From positions 372,001 through 436,000 of the forward strand of contig JAQGDQ010000096.1 of NCBI GenBank assembly GCA_030141605.1: a DNA stretch of 64,000 nt. Direction: 5' to 3'. Below are positions 33,401-43,813 of the stretch, piece after piece (within the stretch, counting starts at the first letter, position 1; each line of letters begins with the position of its first letter). The DNA is from Tubiluchus corallicola. Lineage: Eukaryota; Priapulida; Priapulimorpha; Priapulimorphida; Tubiluchidae. Below the pieces are notes generated by a model. That model was not told the origin of the DNA, ran no database searches, and saw only the letters and a program-made list of their open reading frames with translations. The translations under genes were made by a program, and so were the position numbers.

Positions 33401-36400
33401 GATACAAACAAGTCCCGTTGTAATCACCTACATCTATTGTTTGCAGAGTGCTGAATTGAATAGCAGTCAATAAATAAACCAGATAACCCTCATAACTTTT
33501 AGTATACTGGTCAGACATACCTTTCATCTAGGCTAGGAAGCATGCTCTTTGATGAAGTAGAACTATTGTCACGAGTTAAACGTTGTAGAAGCTGGAATGT
33601 CTGGTGAAACATCTGCAGTAAAAATTCTTCAAATGCAGCAGGAACACAATTCTTTGCTATCACCTGCAAAAATAATGCAAAATTGTTACCAGTCAGACGA
33701 GTGAAAAAAAGTTACGCAATGAAGTTTGATAAATAGTAAAATATCTTCCTTGAACTGCAAAATGTGCAAGTTACCCAAATTTTGTACGTTATTGTAAAAG
33801 TTGTAAGATGAATACCTAAAACACAGAGCTATTTTTTATTAGAAACTCAGACTAATTATGATTTTTTTAATTTTATTATGTTCTAATGTATAATAACTAT
33901 TATATTACATAATTATTATATATTAAAGTTAATATATGAAAGGTATATTATAATTTTCAAACATTAAAAACTGCATTGCCAAACTTTTAAAAAAACAAAT
34001 AACCCTGTAAATGGAAAACGGCTATGACTAACCTGTACATCACCTGTCCATTAAAAAAACACCATTAATATATTACGTAAATCGCGTCATAACTCTAATC
34101 TCTGCCCCACTATAGTTACGCACCTCATTAATACAGGCCATGCCCAGAACACCAATCTCCGTCCCACTTGCATTTGACAGAGCAGGTTCACATCCAAAGC
34201 TTGCAAAATGGAAAACCATGTTTAGCAAGGATGGCGTGATCATTGACGACAAAGGAATCCAGCTGAATAAATGCGACAAACATTCTAACGCTAGTAAACA
34301 AACTCTTTGTGATTCTTCGTCTAATGGAGGCAACACTTCTAAGTTATCTTTTCTGAGAGATTTGAACATGTTGCTCAAAGCATCATCTGATTAAATAAAA
34401 AACAACTGGTTAATTTAACTTGTAGTTAGTTTAAACTTAGTTTATTTGGTTCAGATTAGACAGTTTTTAAAATTTATACACGAATCCTCACAGTGCAAGT
34501 GTAAGTACAAGAGAAGTGCAGAAAAAACAAAGTAATATAAATACAAACAAACAGAAATAGATATACATGCATACATACAAATATATATAAACAATGACAT
34601 ATACATAGAAAGTTAATAGATGTGACACAATGAATAATATAACAAAGGAAAAATAACCATGTCTTGAAATCTACCGTAAAATACACAAGGTCTATGGTCT
34701 GATCACATCAAAATGTTTAGTACTCCTACTGTAATTTTGAATGCAGTAAAAATTTTACAGTTACAACATTAAAATCATCACTTACACAAAGATGCAATGA
34801 TAACAGTTCACTATTACTATATTGTATTACTCGTAGTTACAGACTATATGTAACCATGACAGCAAGAGTGACAGCAATGATATCAGCCTTGCAGAAGAGA
34901 ACATAATAATATAAAAAAAAAGAAATCAAGCAAAAAAAAGTCATGTCAGATTTATTTTCAGCTGAAAAATGTCTGGCACAGATAGGTGCAAGACTATCAA
35001 ATTCTAGTGCCGACTAAAGGAGGCAAAAAATCAATACATAACAAAAAATCATAAATATCATTATCATATCCTGATAAATACTTGTGCTATCAAAAAACAG
35101 GAGGTACTATTTTTGAAGTCTTTAGTATATATGACCTGGCTAATAATTTGTCATGCACAGCACAAAATATTTTTTGTTAGCCTACTTCACTTGAACATGC
35201 AAACATTAAGAGCCTTTAGAAGACCTACCTGAATGTAAGGGTGAGGTAGAGAACATAGATAAGCTTGCTTTATCATTGTCATGTGTCGGTGACGGAGGTG
35301 GCGTAGCCGTCACCAAATGACGGTGCTTTTCTAATGTAGATTCCAAAATGCCTAGAATAGATTACTTAGTATAGTAAATAAGAATTTGTATATAATACTT
35401 ATATAATTAACCAAGTGTGATTTAAAGGCCCTTTGTAGGATTTTAGAAGGATAAGCAATTGATTTCCTAAGATGAGAGATGAGAAGTTTTTAACACTGGA
35501 TCTGGCTTAATGCTTTTAGTGTAATCAAAAGTGTAGGACAAGAGTTGCAAAATGTTCATTCTAAGAAAAAATGCACACAAAGTTAAAATTTCAGAAATGA
35601 CCTGTATGGAGGTATGCATAAAATCCATGTTATATAAGTCAAAATTACTGAAAAATAAAAATTATCGTAAAACTGTAAAGCTCAAACTTCTAAAAATTAA
35701 GATGTAAACTGCAAATCTCAAAATAGTAAAACCTGTTAGTGTGCTGAGGAGAATAGTTGAGTATAACAGTCGGCTTGGATGCAAAGTTAAGCAAGTCAAG
35801 ACCTTCTTAATAAATGTATAAGTGGCTACCAGAAAAGCTGCTTCTAGATTATTGTATTGGGTGGATAAAAAAGAAAGCCCCTTTAAAAGAATCATTAAAA
35901 TATACAGTTAAAGACAATACAACTTTATTAAAAATTAAAACTTTTACATTAAAAAGTTAAAATTATGCCAAACATTTCGACAGGCTGTTGTGAACCTGTT
36001 TGGTTTCTGTTAACTGCTTAATTAGTGCGTAATAGGCTCTGCCTATATAAACTGGTTATATGTTTGTAAATTCGTCACCGATGATGGCAGCAGCAGTGTG
36101 TCGAAGTGTTTGGCATGACTTTAACTTTTTGATGTAAAAGTTTAATAAAGTTACTTTGTTCTTAACTATAAACGCTTTTAAGTGCTTGAATTAAAAATTG
36201 ACTTGGATTAATCTTTAAAATTTATCTCTCTCTGCATTGGAATCAATCCTTCTGCCAAACAGCACAAAAAAGGAACAAGGAGAAATACAGGTAGCTTAAT
36301 GTTTGTGTGAACTTCACCTGTTACTGTGTTGAGAACATTAGGTAACTGATCTAGTAACAACTTTTTCAGCTCCTCTTTCCTAGACACGCTGAGATCCTCT

Positions 36401-38856
36401 CGAGGACAAACCATCTCCTCTGATGTTGTCCGAATCAATATTAACCCTAATATAACCGTTTGAGGTTGTTGCAATAACTGCAATAAAAAGATTAAACATG
36501 AACATATGTAAAGACTATGAAAGCAGAACCTACAAACAGTAGCTTCAAACATTTTTTATTAGATACTTTCTTTTATTAATGTTAATATTGTTATTAGTAT
36601 TGTTGCTTTAGTAGAGTCAATAGTTGTTCGCTATAATTTTATTTTAAAGACAAGAATTAGTTTCAAAATTGTGCAATTGGATTAAAACACGCATCCACAA
36701 ATTATCTAGAAATCATAAGTGATTTAACTCAAAGGTCAGATGAGACAACCCTTGGCATCTTGTCACTGTGTTCAGGGCTGGTGCTTTGAAGTGCGGGGCA
36801 AAATTAGTGGAGCCTCTACCCTATAAAAGCTGAAGTTTAATGTTTTATGCTTTGTGTAGTACACCAGTCCCAGCCAAAAATAGTTCAGGGCTTCAGCCTC
36901 CACCATTAGCCACAATGATATACTAAAAATTGAAAACCTCATATGGAAGTTTTATTGTCAAGTCACGAAAATTACTGACATACTGTTTGCGCATATGCCT
37001 TCCACATACAGACTTTGGGCACACTGCATAATTCATTTTAGTGCTTTACGCCCCAGCGTGTACGCAGGGCCAATTTGAACAAATTTGTCTAATTGGCTTA
37101 GAACCGACCCTGACTGTGTTTGAATTCACCACATTTCAAAACCTGATACAATTTTCTTACAAACAGGGAATTACGAAATGATAATCCACAGATAATAAAA
37201 AAGTACTGATTCAGCAATTACATTCAGTGAAACAAAGAAACTTGTTCATACAGACATCTCTCGTGTACATAAATCTGTCAATCTTACCTGCATGATATTT
37301 TCGAAGAAATCAGGGTAGAAATGTGGCCAGTCCAGACGCCCAATGTCTACAATCAATTTTGCAAGTTTATTACGCACAAATGTTGGCACCTGATCATGTT
37401 TGCAAAGAAGAAAATGAGACACGGTGTTTCGAGCCTCTGTCTTGCTTGCAGCTCCTAATCCAATCCACTGCCGATTGACTAGATTCTAGACAAAAAACAT
37501 TGACTTTAAATTGCATCAGTACTGCAACATACAAATTTTAACACTATTACTCTGTTAGCGCATAACATATGTAGTAAAGGAATGTGTACAAACCTCTAAC
37601 AGTGTTAGACAAAACATCATAACGTACTGATCTGACGTATGAGTCAAAAAATAAAGACTGTGCTTCCATGATTCTCTTTGTTGACTAAAATTGTTGAGCA
37701 ATTCCTCTGCAACAAAAAGAAAAGAAACATATTGATCAACTTATTGAATGATAACAGCAGTTTTACTGCCAACAGTAACAGTTTGCACAGTGTAATCAGA
37801 ATTAGCTATGAGCATATAGATATGTCCAACACAGGAAATCCAAGAATCAAGGTCTCAACTAAAAAGCCTGTAAAATGTTGTATTTCCACTTGGACTCGAG
37901 CTCAAAACCTTCTGCTTTGTCAGTCTTGTGGCAAATCATTCATCACAAAGATACTCAACTTTTCAGACACAAGGCATTAAAGATCCATCAATTTGGCATC
38001 ATAGCATCAAGGCATGTGAGATCAATCCAATAAATACACAAAAACCAACATACTAAATTGGAAAGCCTTAAAACTATTGCACCTCAACTGGGATTTGAAT
38101 CAAAGAGCTTTTGCTATCTGGGCAGCTATGCAATATATGGTCATAGAACAAATACATTGAATATTCAAACAGAGGCTTTGAAAAACAGTATTCGACTACT
38201 AAATACTAGTTAGCTGGTTTGCTGAGTACAGGAATCATAATCTGCAGCACTGTAGAGTTGACGTGAATGAAAAATAATCTAAGTGGTAACAAAATTTAAG
38301 TTACGTGCAAATCTGAATTTGGAATGTTTAGTTTAAAATTAAAATTAAGTAATAGTAAAACTATTACTTTAACGGAAGTGGTGCTGACAAGCCACTGGCG
38401 TAGCAGTGTCTAGTTTTTTTGCTGGATTACTGTTGCGTTTACCAGGTCTGAAGGCAGATTTCTTTTATTTTAGAATTCTGCCTGCCCAATGTCTACAATA
38501 GACGTGACAGGCATATGATGATGATGGTGAATAGTAAAACTGTTCTGCAAAATTAGAATAAAAAAACGCTGCTACACATTTTTTCCAGAACTCATGCCAC
38601 ACCAACAACAACGAATAACAAACACAAACAAATGCTTTTAGTAAAAAATTAAAATGCTTTAACCTTTAATCAATATGCTCTAAAGTTTAAGATTCTCAAA
38701 ACCTAAAAACTCTACCAATTAAACTCTAAATGTCATAACTATGCAGATATTTGTGTTTATTGTACCTATCTGCCGCTTGCGTTCATTAGTCGTATGCGGA
38801 GCAAAAAATTCCTGCATTAAATTTTCTAACGCTTTGAGTGATTCTTCATTTGAAGC
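18487..38856 (-). CDS. XPO6: Exportin-6 (nuclear export receptor for profilin-actin), initiator exon missing
   Basis: Coding exons, in order: 38856-38766, 37706-37594, 37485-37288, 36477-36318, 35351-35229, 34386-34124, 33663-33521, 32882-32743, 32513-32350, 31510-31376, 29685-29456, 29115-29023, 28411-28261, 27698-27552, 26886-26697, 25488-25333, 23713-23539, 22714-22603, 22016-21852, 21291-21193, 19930-19866, 19551-19386, 18588-18487 (TAA). All phases agree. The sum is 3,381 bases, about 1,126 residues, against about 1,125 in human. Recognisable blocks include CPREDLSVSRKEELKKLLL, ALECLSHLFSWIPLS, LQFRYNQ, LSNILLLPWPN, RPSPDLKA, NNWRYFFKSSVLS and the end SSLAPGTVKF. The family is an importin-beta-type HEAT-repeat receptor that uses RanGTP to export profilin-bound actin. 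The first exon here starts ASNEESL, matching human from residue 2, so the missing exon may hold only the ATG. Candidates ending in ATG|GT are at 42646-42644 (ATG|GTAATT) and 42384-42382 (ATG|GTAATA); neither is proven. Confidence 0.96.
23434..23550 (-). repeat. Three-fold tandem copy of an XPO6 5' splice site
   Basis: The donor of the exon at 23713-23539 (GTAGAAAA|GTTAGTAA) is followed in the intron by two more copies of the same 36-base unit. The plus-strand motif actaactttt starts at 23461, 23497 and 23533. The unit contains the exon end (GTAGTAGAAAA) and the intron start. The frame stays open for 12 residues per unit (VVEKLVINLAVC). The first donor matches the expected exon end before FLTILRL in the next exon. 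Confidence 0.9.
25016..25062 (+). mobile_element. hAT-like MITE, left end (CAGTGGCATAGCTA)
   Basis: Starts CAGTGGCATAGCTAGGGG, like the element at 6942, and has the same CCCCGGG motif. No right end was found, so it is truncated. It lies in an XPO6 intron. Confidence 0.45.
27735..28235. repeat. 42-base tandem array in an XPO6 intron
   Basis: About 12 copies of a unit containing ggatctctatctcactctac recur at 42-base intervals, for example at about 27830, 27872, 27914 and 27956. Inner copies are nearly identical and outer ones diverged, as in a minisatellite that grew from the middle. It fills almost the whole intron between the exons at 28261 and 27698 and ends about 25 bases from the donor. 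Unlike the other arrays it does not copy an exon edge. Confidence 0.85.
28386..28590 (-). repeat. Tandem copies of an XPO6 3' splice site
   Basis: The exon at 28411-28261 begins after CATTACAG with ACATGCCCAAGC. A 45-base unit holding the end of the intron and the first 26 bases of the exon is repeated upstream, with unit starts at 28386, 28431, 28476, 28524 and 28569. Acceptors with intact AG would give exon starts at 28411, 28456 and 28501. The third unit is 48 bases and its acceptor reads ACAACAG. The fourth has lost its AG (ACAAACATG). The frame stays open, adding 15 residues per unit (HAEAMASLNYESHYR). Confidence 0.9.
29259..29291. repeat. CTG/CAG-rich trinucleotide run in an XPO6 intron
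   Basis: Imperfect run of CTG, TTG and CAG triplets between two XPO6 exons. It is not translated in the gene model. Confidence 0.7.
30567..30600 (+). mobile_element. tRNA-like SINE head, weak copy
   Basis: ACTGAGTGGTCACAATCTGT followed by acttagcaattt matches the start of the copies at 9911 and 33206. It is too short to delimit. Located in an XPO6 intron. Confidence 0.25.
33203..33290 (+). mobile_element. tRNA-like SINE head (GCCGAGTGGT family)
   Basis: ATAGCCGAGTGGTTATGGTG (A-box-like) is followed by tttagcaacc and cctggtgagtaaatg. It is the clearest copy of the family also seen at 9911 and 13619. Located in an XPO6 intron. Confidence 0.45.
36773..37112. mobile_element. hAT-type MITE with an 8-base target-site duplication
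   Basis: The 340-base element begins CAGGGCTGGTGCTTTG and ends with the reverse complement of CAGGGTCGGTTCTAAG. It is flanked on both sides by ACTGTGTT, at 36765-36772 and 37113-37120. CAGGG ends and a perfect 8-base duplication are hallmarks of the hAT superfamily. It has no transposase frame. It sits in the XPO6 intron between the exons at 37485-37288 and 36477-36318. Confidence 0.88.
37860..38150 (-). mobile_element. Two tRNA-like segments, probable SINE remnants
   Basis: On the minus strand, GATTCAAATCCC near 38095 and GAGCTCGAGTCC near 37900 resemble B boxes. Each has a weak A-box-like segment about 50 bases upstream. Neither folds as a complete tRNA. They lie in the XPO6 intron after the exon at 38856-38766. 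Confidence 0.35.
38391..38515 (+). repeat. Dispersed repeat, copy 1
   Basis: Shares a block with 42900-43050: gcagatttcttttatttta, then gaattctgcctgcccaatgt and ctacaataga. The GGCAGA...TCTGCC ends of the block could form a stem. Probably a SINE tail. Located in an XPO6 intron. Confidence 0.55.
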
Positions 38857-39899
38857 CTGAAAAAATAAATAAAGTAAGAAACCTTAGAACGTGATCGACT
38901 AAGATGAAACCAAGATGAGTGTAATATTGTTCTATAATTTATGCAGAAATTATGCAAATTAGTTTTGCTAAACTATAGAGCATGCTCTGGAAATAGTTTT
39001 ACAGTCTGTTTTGTCAAACTTGTCATACACCCATACAGAAACTACATTTGGATACCTTTCCAGTAGATACTGAGTTACTGGTCATTAAACAGTTTCAAAC
39101 AAAACAAATCTCACAATATATTTTTACACTGCAAAACGTCACGATTTTTTCTCTAACGAAGTCTAAATAATCTAAAATTTAAATGTCAAAAATTTGTTGG
39201 TGGACATCTGATTAGTACTTTCATGAAGAAATTATTGGTGGTTAATGATTAACACCCTCTAAGTAATTAATTTATATTAATCGTGTTAATCTCTGACTTG
39301 ATTTATAGCCTTTCAACAAAGTAGCCAAGTTTACAATATGTACAACATTACTTTTTTACATACATGTATATTACTTACATAACTCAGCAACTGCTTGCTA
39401 GGATAGAGTAAAAATGCTAATTTACAAATCACATTTAAGAGTTCTAAAATGTGGCCCTTCATGAAAAACTTTGACAGCTAAAATTTGAGATGGTTTGCCT
39501 CCAGGCTTCAGATGCCCTATTTGCTAAAATAGTATTTAAATTACATTGCCAGTCATATCAGCAAAAATCAATCAATCATAACACGTTACTCAACCTTATC
39601 TGCCCAGCCACTGATATGGTATATATCTGCTTAGGATTTTGTAGCATAGTGTACATTAATAATCTTACATGAGTCATTCGAGTGTTTAAATTTTCCACTA
39701 TAAGAATAATTTCTTGTTAAGTTAATTGATTTTAATATAACTAATTATTGACTAATCATCCATCACTACATATAATTACTAGTTCTAAAACTACTTCACT
39801 CATAATTGCAAAATTTCATAAAAAAGATTGATTATGAACAAAAAAATTTCTTGACTTTTGTTACTAAAAATTATGGTTCTAAAAAATGTAGAACTACTT

Positions 39900-41340
39900 C
39901 AAAACAAGGACTTCATAAACCCCATTGAAGGAGCTTAACAACCCTATGGGTGTTGCAGCCAGAATACCAGTCATGGCAGTTCTACAACCAGAGAGCTGTG
40001 CATATCGATACAAATACTAGTTGTGGTCCCTACCGTAAGCATGTTCATCAAGTTTAGGAAGTGGAAGCTATGTTGTGGAATGAGATTCTAGCTTTTCTCA
40101 TCCAAACATGGTGTCATTTTCACTTCATTCAGTTGTTTCTAATCTATTGTCGTGTTTAAATCAGTGGACTAACTTCTTTGATGATCCTTACTTTGCCTTG
40201 TATGATGTACTTTTATCTTGACTTCAAAAAGGGATTCGATTTCGTCCCTCACCAGCGTCTCTTACTTAAGATTGAGTATTCCGGTATGAGGTAAGCTTCT
40301 TAAATGGTTAGTTACTTTCCTACCCAACACTTCCAACGTGTTGTTCAGTTCATAATGACGTATCTACTGAATACCCCTGTTGTTGATGGTATTTTCCAAG
40401 GTATCTTCATTCTTGTTTCCTAATCATTATTAATGACATTACTGGTTGTATTACTTACTTAAAATGTAGAAGATTTGCATACATTAAAATTGTTAACTGT
40501 ACTACAAACTCATGAGTAAAAGCACATAAAATCCACATACTTGACACACTAAGTATATGGGATTGAGTCCTATTATTTGTTAAAGCATTTTAGTCCAATC
40601 TGGCATGATCTCGATTGTTACATTTTACAAAATGACAGATGGAATTTTACACTGGTGCAACAATGGTTAATGGCCGTTAAACCTAGTAAATGTCCTTTGT
40701 TTAGAATTGCCCTAAATCTACAATCCCTTACTTTCTGAAAAATGTACAAATAGCTAAAAAAAGATGATATCAGACATTTGGGAGTAATGATTTCTAACGA
40801 CCTCAAATGCAATTCTCATATGAACCACATCATTGCAAAAGCAAACAGTCGTATTGGTACAATCAAGCGATGTGTTATATCGAGAAATGTGTTTGTCATT
40901 ATTTCTCTCTATAAAGCTGTTGTTCGGCCCATTTTCAAATATGTGTCGGTTGCATTCTTAAGAATGTACTCGAAAGAACTCAGGAAAAATGTCTTGCTAT
41001 TGACTTGGATTCCACTTTGATTCTACTCTCGAGCAAAGGCATGAGGCTGTGAACCTTCTGAATTGATTCAAAAAAAGGAAACACGATTCTGACAGAGGCA
41101 GACTTTTTTCTTACACAGTTGTTCGTGATCATAAGTCTAAGTTATTTGTTCAACCAGCCAGAACCAACATCAGATTTCGCTTATTTGGGTATCGTGTAGT
41201 TCAGACATGATTATGTTACGCCATCAAACATCAGTGCTTCATCAGTCGAAAGTTTCAAAAGACATTTGAGAAAGGATCGCTCACAGATAGTTACAATCTT
41301 GGCCCGTATTTCTTTGGACTGGGTATTTTTGAATAAAGGA
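39900..41340 (+). pseudogene. Decayed LINE reverse transcriptase (jockey/CR1-type)
   Basis: Plus-strand fragments in different frames match non-LTR reverse transcriptase blocks in the right order. Near 40215 there is YLDFKKGFDFVPHQRLLLKI, near 40425 IIINDITG, and at 40768-40975 RHLGVMISNDLKCNSHMNHI with AVVRPIFKYVSVAF. Typical end-of-ORF2 residues follow to about 41335. Stops and frameshifts separate the blocks and the FADD box is not intact, so it is inactive. It lies upstream of, or in the first intron of, XPO6 on the opposite strand. Confidence 0.8.
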
Positions 41341-42899
41341 AGCACAGTATTATCGGTGTGCACGTTAAAATGCCATTACACAGTACATGCAGTGGCTGAA
41401 TTTTCTGCACTCTTATTATAGAGTTTACATTATAGAGTTTACACAAAGGCCACGCAGATTGAATTTGCATGCATGCCCTGTTGGTTGCTATTGTGTGAAA
41501 ATGTGTAAAACCTAATCAACAATGATCATGGCTAGTCGACTAAACAACAGGCTAGCCCTATAGTGGCAGGTGTTAAACAAATTAGCTTAATGCTGCGTTA
41601 GGCAACCGGAATATGCATTAGTATAGATTCATGCTAATAATTTTGCTCCACGTTACTTAAAATGCTGCAAAATTGCCCAACCGTGGATGCTCAAGCAATT
41701 CAGCACTGGGAGAACAAGCAAGTAAACTTTTTTGACGTTTTGCAAGATTTAGACGTAATAAATATTTTTGACAATAGAAGCCAGCAAAATGAAAAACTGT
41801 TTCTTGAAACGGCAGGTCAGTTGATGGAAACTGGTATAAAAAATGTGGCAACAGTGCCAATCAATGACTGAGTTCCTCAATTGATGCCAATTGTAGTGTA
41901 GAAAAGGAGCACTATAAATGTGTTATATGAAAGGAAGTCTTGAATAGTATACTTCTAAAAAGTCTTTGACGACATACTAGAAGTTTTGGGTGCACATGGT
42001 TAGTATACACGCTGCAACTTGCTAACTGATGATGGTATTAGAGGTTATGAGAAGAGGTGAAACAAGCAAAACAAACATGGTGGGTGCGGGCCTAAAACAC
42101 AGTTAGATTTACAGACAGGTTAAGTGGGATGGCACCCTCATGGTAGAAACAGCAGAGGGTGCTAGTGCTCGGAAGTGATTTCTCTGATATCCGGTGGAAG
42201 TTTGTTCCATGAAATAAATGACTTGACTATGAGCAGACTTAATAATTATTAACGTGAAAATATTCTGCATTATTGTCTACTGTGCATTCTCTCACCCCAG
42301 TACATAGTGCAATAGCCCAGCAGAACTGTCAGCTGCCGCTAGAAGTACTTAACGGTGAGCGAACCCTGCCTTTGTTATTACCATTAGTTAATTGGTTAGT
42401 GGCCAGATTCAACCTGCGTTGCTTTCGTGTGAACTCGTGTCCATATTGCGCACAAGTTTATAGTATTGGTAGCGATTCTCAGGTACGGAAAGCGCCAACA
42501 TTTTAAGTAAGCAACGATGTAACATTTCATCGAGTCTATATTCTTTCCTTTCCCCCTGGGTAAAACTGTCACATTAAATGATTAAACAACTTTGACATAA
42601 ATAAAAGATACAAATCAAAATTATCTTCAATTTCTATAATTACCATGAGTCTGCCTCGTTCTAAAACACCATTCAGCAAACATAAAAGTAGCAAAGACAA
42701 CAAGAACTACGCCACAGTAAAAGCTTCAAAATAAAAATGTGACAAACTCGTTGCAATGGAAGCAGCCATACTGTGAGTGTGACTACTTTCTCGTTATAAA
42801 GACGAAACCACTTTGGACGAACGCACAACTTTGCGCTTTTCAACATCCGTAAATCTATGGCAGAGCTAGAAAAACCAAAGATGTGGTTTCGTATATTGG
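41341..42899. other. Region upstream of XPO6 coding exons; possible promoter and first exon
   Basis: No gene proven. A plus-strand frame at 41662-41871 (69 residues) has protein-like composition but no family match that I recognise and no start context or splice support. The stretch 42280-42500 is less AT-rich than its surroundings. On the minus strand, ATG|GTAATA at 42384 and ATG|GTAATT at 42646 could be the end of an XPO6 initiator exon carrying only the start codon. Confidence 0.3.
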
Positions 42900-43050
42900 A
42901 TTATTGGTAACATGAAGTCGTGCCGAGTGACCACTGACATAGCACGGTGTGGTTTTTTGCCGTATTAAATGCCGTTCTTACGTGTGCTGAATGACAGATT
43001 CCTTTTATTATAAAATTCTGCCTGCTCAATGTTTACAATAGAGGTACACA
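42900..43050 (+). repeat. Dispersed repeat, copy 2
   Basis: Starts GTGCCGAGTGACCACTGACA and ends with a block matching 38450-38500: cagattccttttattataaa, attctgcctgctcaatgt and ttacaataga. Its head resembles the SINE head family at 9911, so the two copies may be full SINEs of that family. Confidence 0.5.
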
Positions 43051-43383
43051 TGGGCACTATTGATAACCATGCTAGTTGGAACTCAAGGAATTACCAGGAA
43101 TATATAATAACAAATATGTATGTTATACTAATTATCTATTCAAAAAACGCTAGAGCTCAAAATATTCAGTCAACACTTTGTATGATAAGGGCAACAATAG
43201 ACAAAATAAACATATTGTTTCTACAATAAAACACGGATCTTCATTAAATTTTGAAATTAAATTTACGCTGTATCAGCTTATATTTACACAGTTTTACAGT
43301 GAAATCAAGATAGTCATAACGAAAGTTTTGACATACAAAAATTCTAAGGAAAATCATTTGCAAAATTAAACAATATGCAATAT

Positions 43384-43738
43384 GGGTGAGCATTCCCTAC
43401 CAGAAAGCGAATTCGAATCGAACCGAATTTGTGACTTTCGAATTCGAATCGAACTTCAGTGTTTCGAATTCGAATTGAGATCGAAAGATTTTCGAACAAG
43501 TTTTCGAACCACCAGCAAAAAGTAGTCTTACAAAGATCATGCATATCACTAGATTTTGTTCTGCAATAAAACGATTAGTAATTTCTTTAAAATTGGGCGC
43601 AGAAATCACAGCTAAATTATGCTAATTGCATGGTGTTTCAATCGTTTTAGTGATAAAGAACATGTGTGATTGAAGTGCTGAATTATTCGAATCTATAGTT
43701 TTGGATTTGAATCGAGTTCGAACGTTCGATGCTCACCC
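43384..43738. mobile_element. MITE with GGGTGAGCAT ends and TTCGAA clusters
   Basis: The ends are GGGTGAGCAT and ATGCTCACCC, in inverted orientation, with aatat next to each end as a possible duplication. Several runs of TTCGAATTCGAATCGAA lie inside both ends. There is no coding capacity in the segment. It lies just downstream of the small gene at 43814-45514. Confidence 0.75.
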
Positions 43739-43813
43739 CTAATATGCAAGCATTAACAGCTTTGTTAATTATTCTTGTACCATAGTCAAATTAATGCAAC
43801 AGACCATAAGTTC

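Noticed and set aside
41662-41871. Plus-strand frame of 69 residues with protein-like composition
   Set aside because: No family was recognised and no splice or start evidence supports it. It may be transposon debris beside the LINE; not called as a gene.
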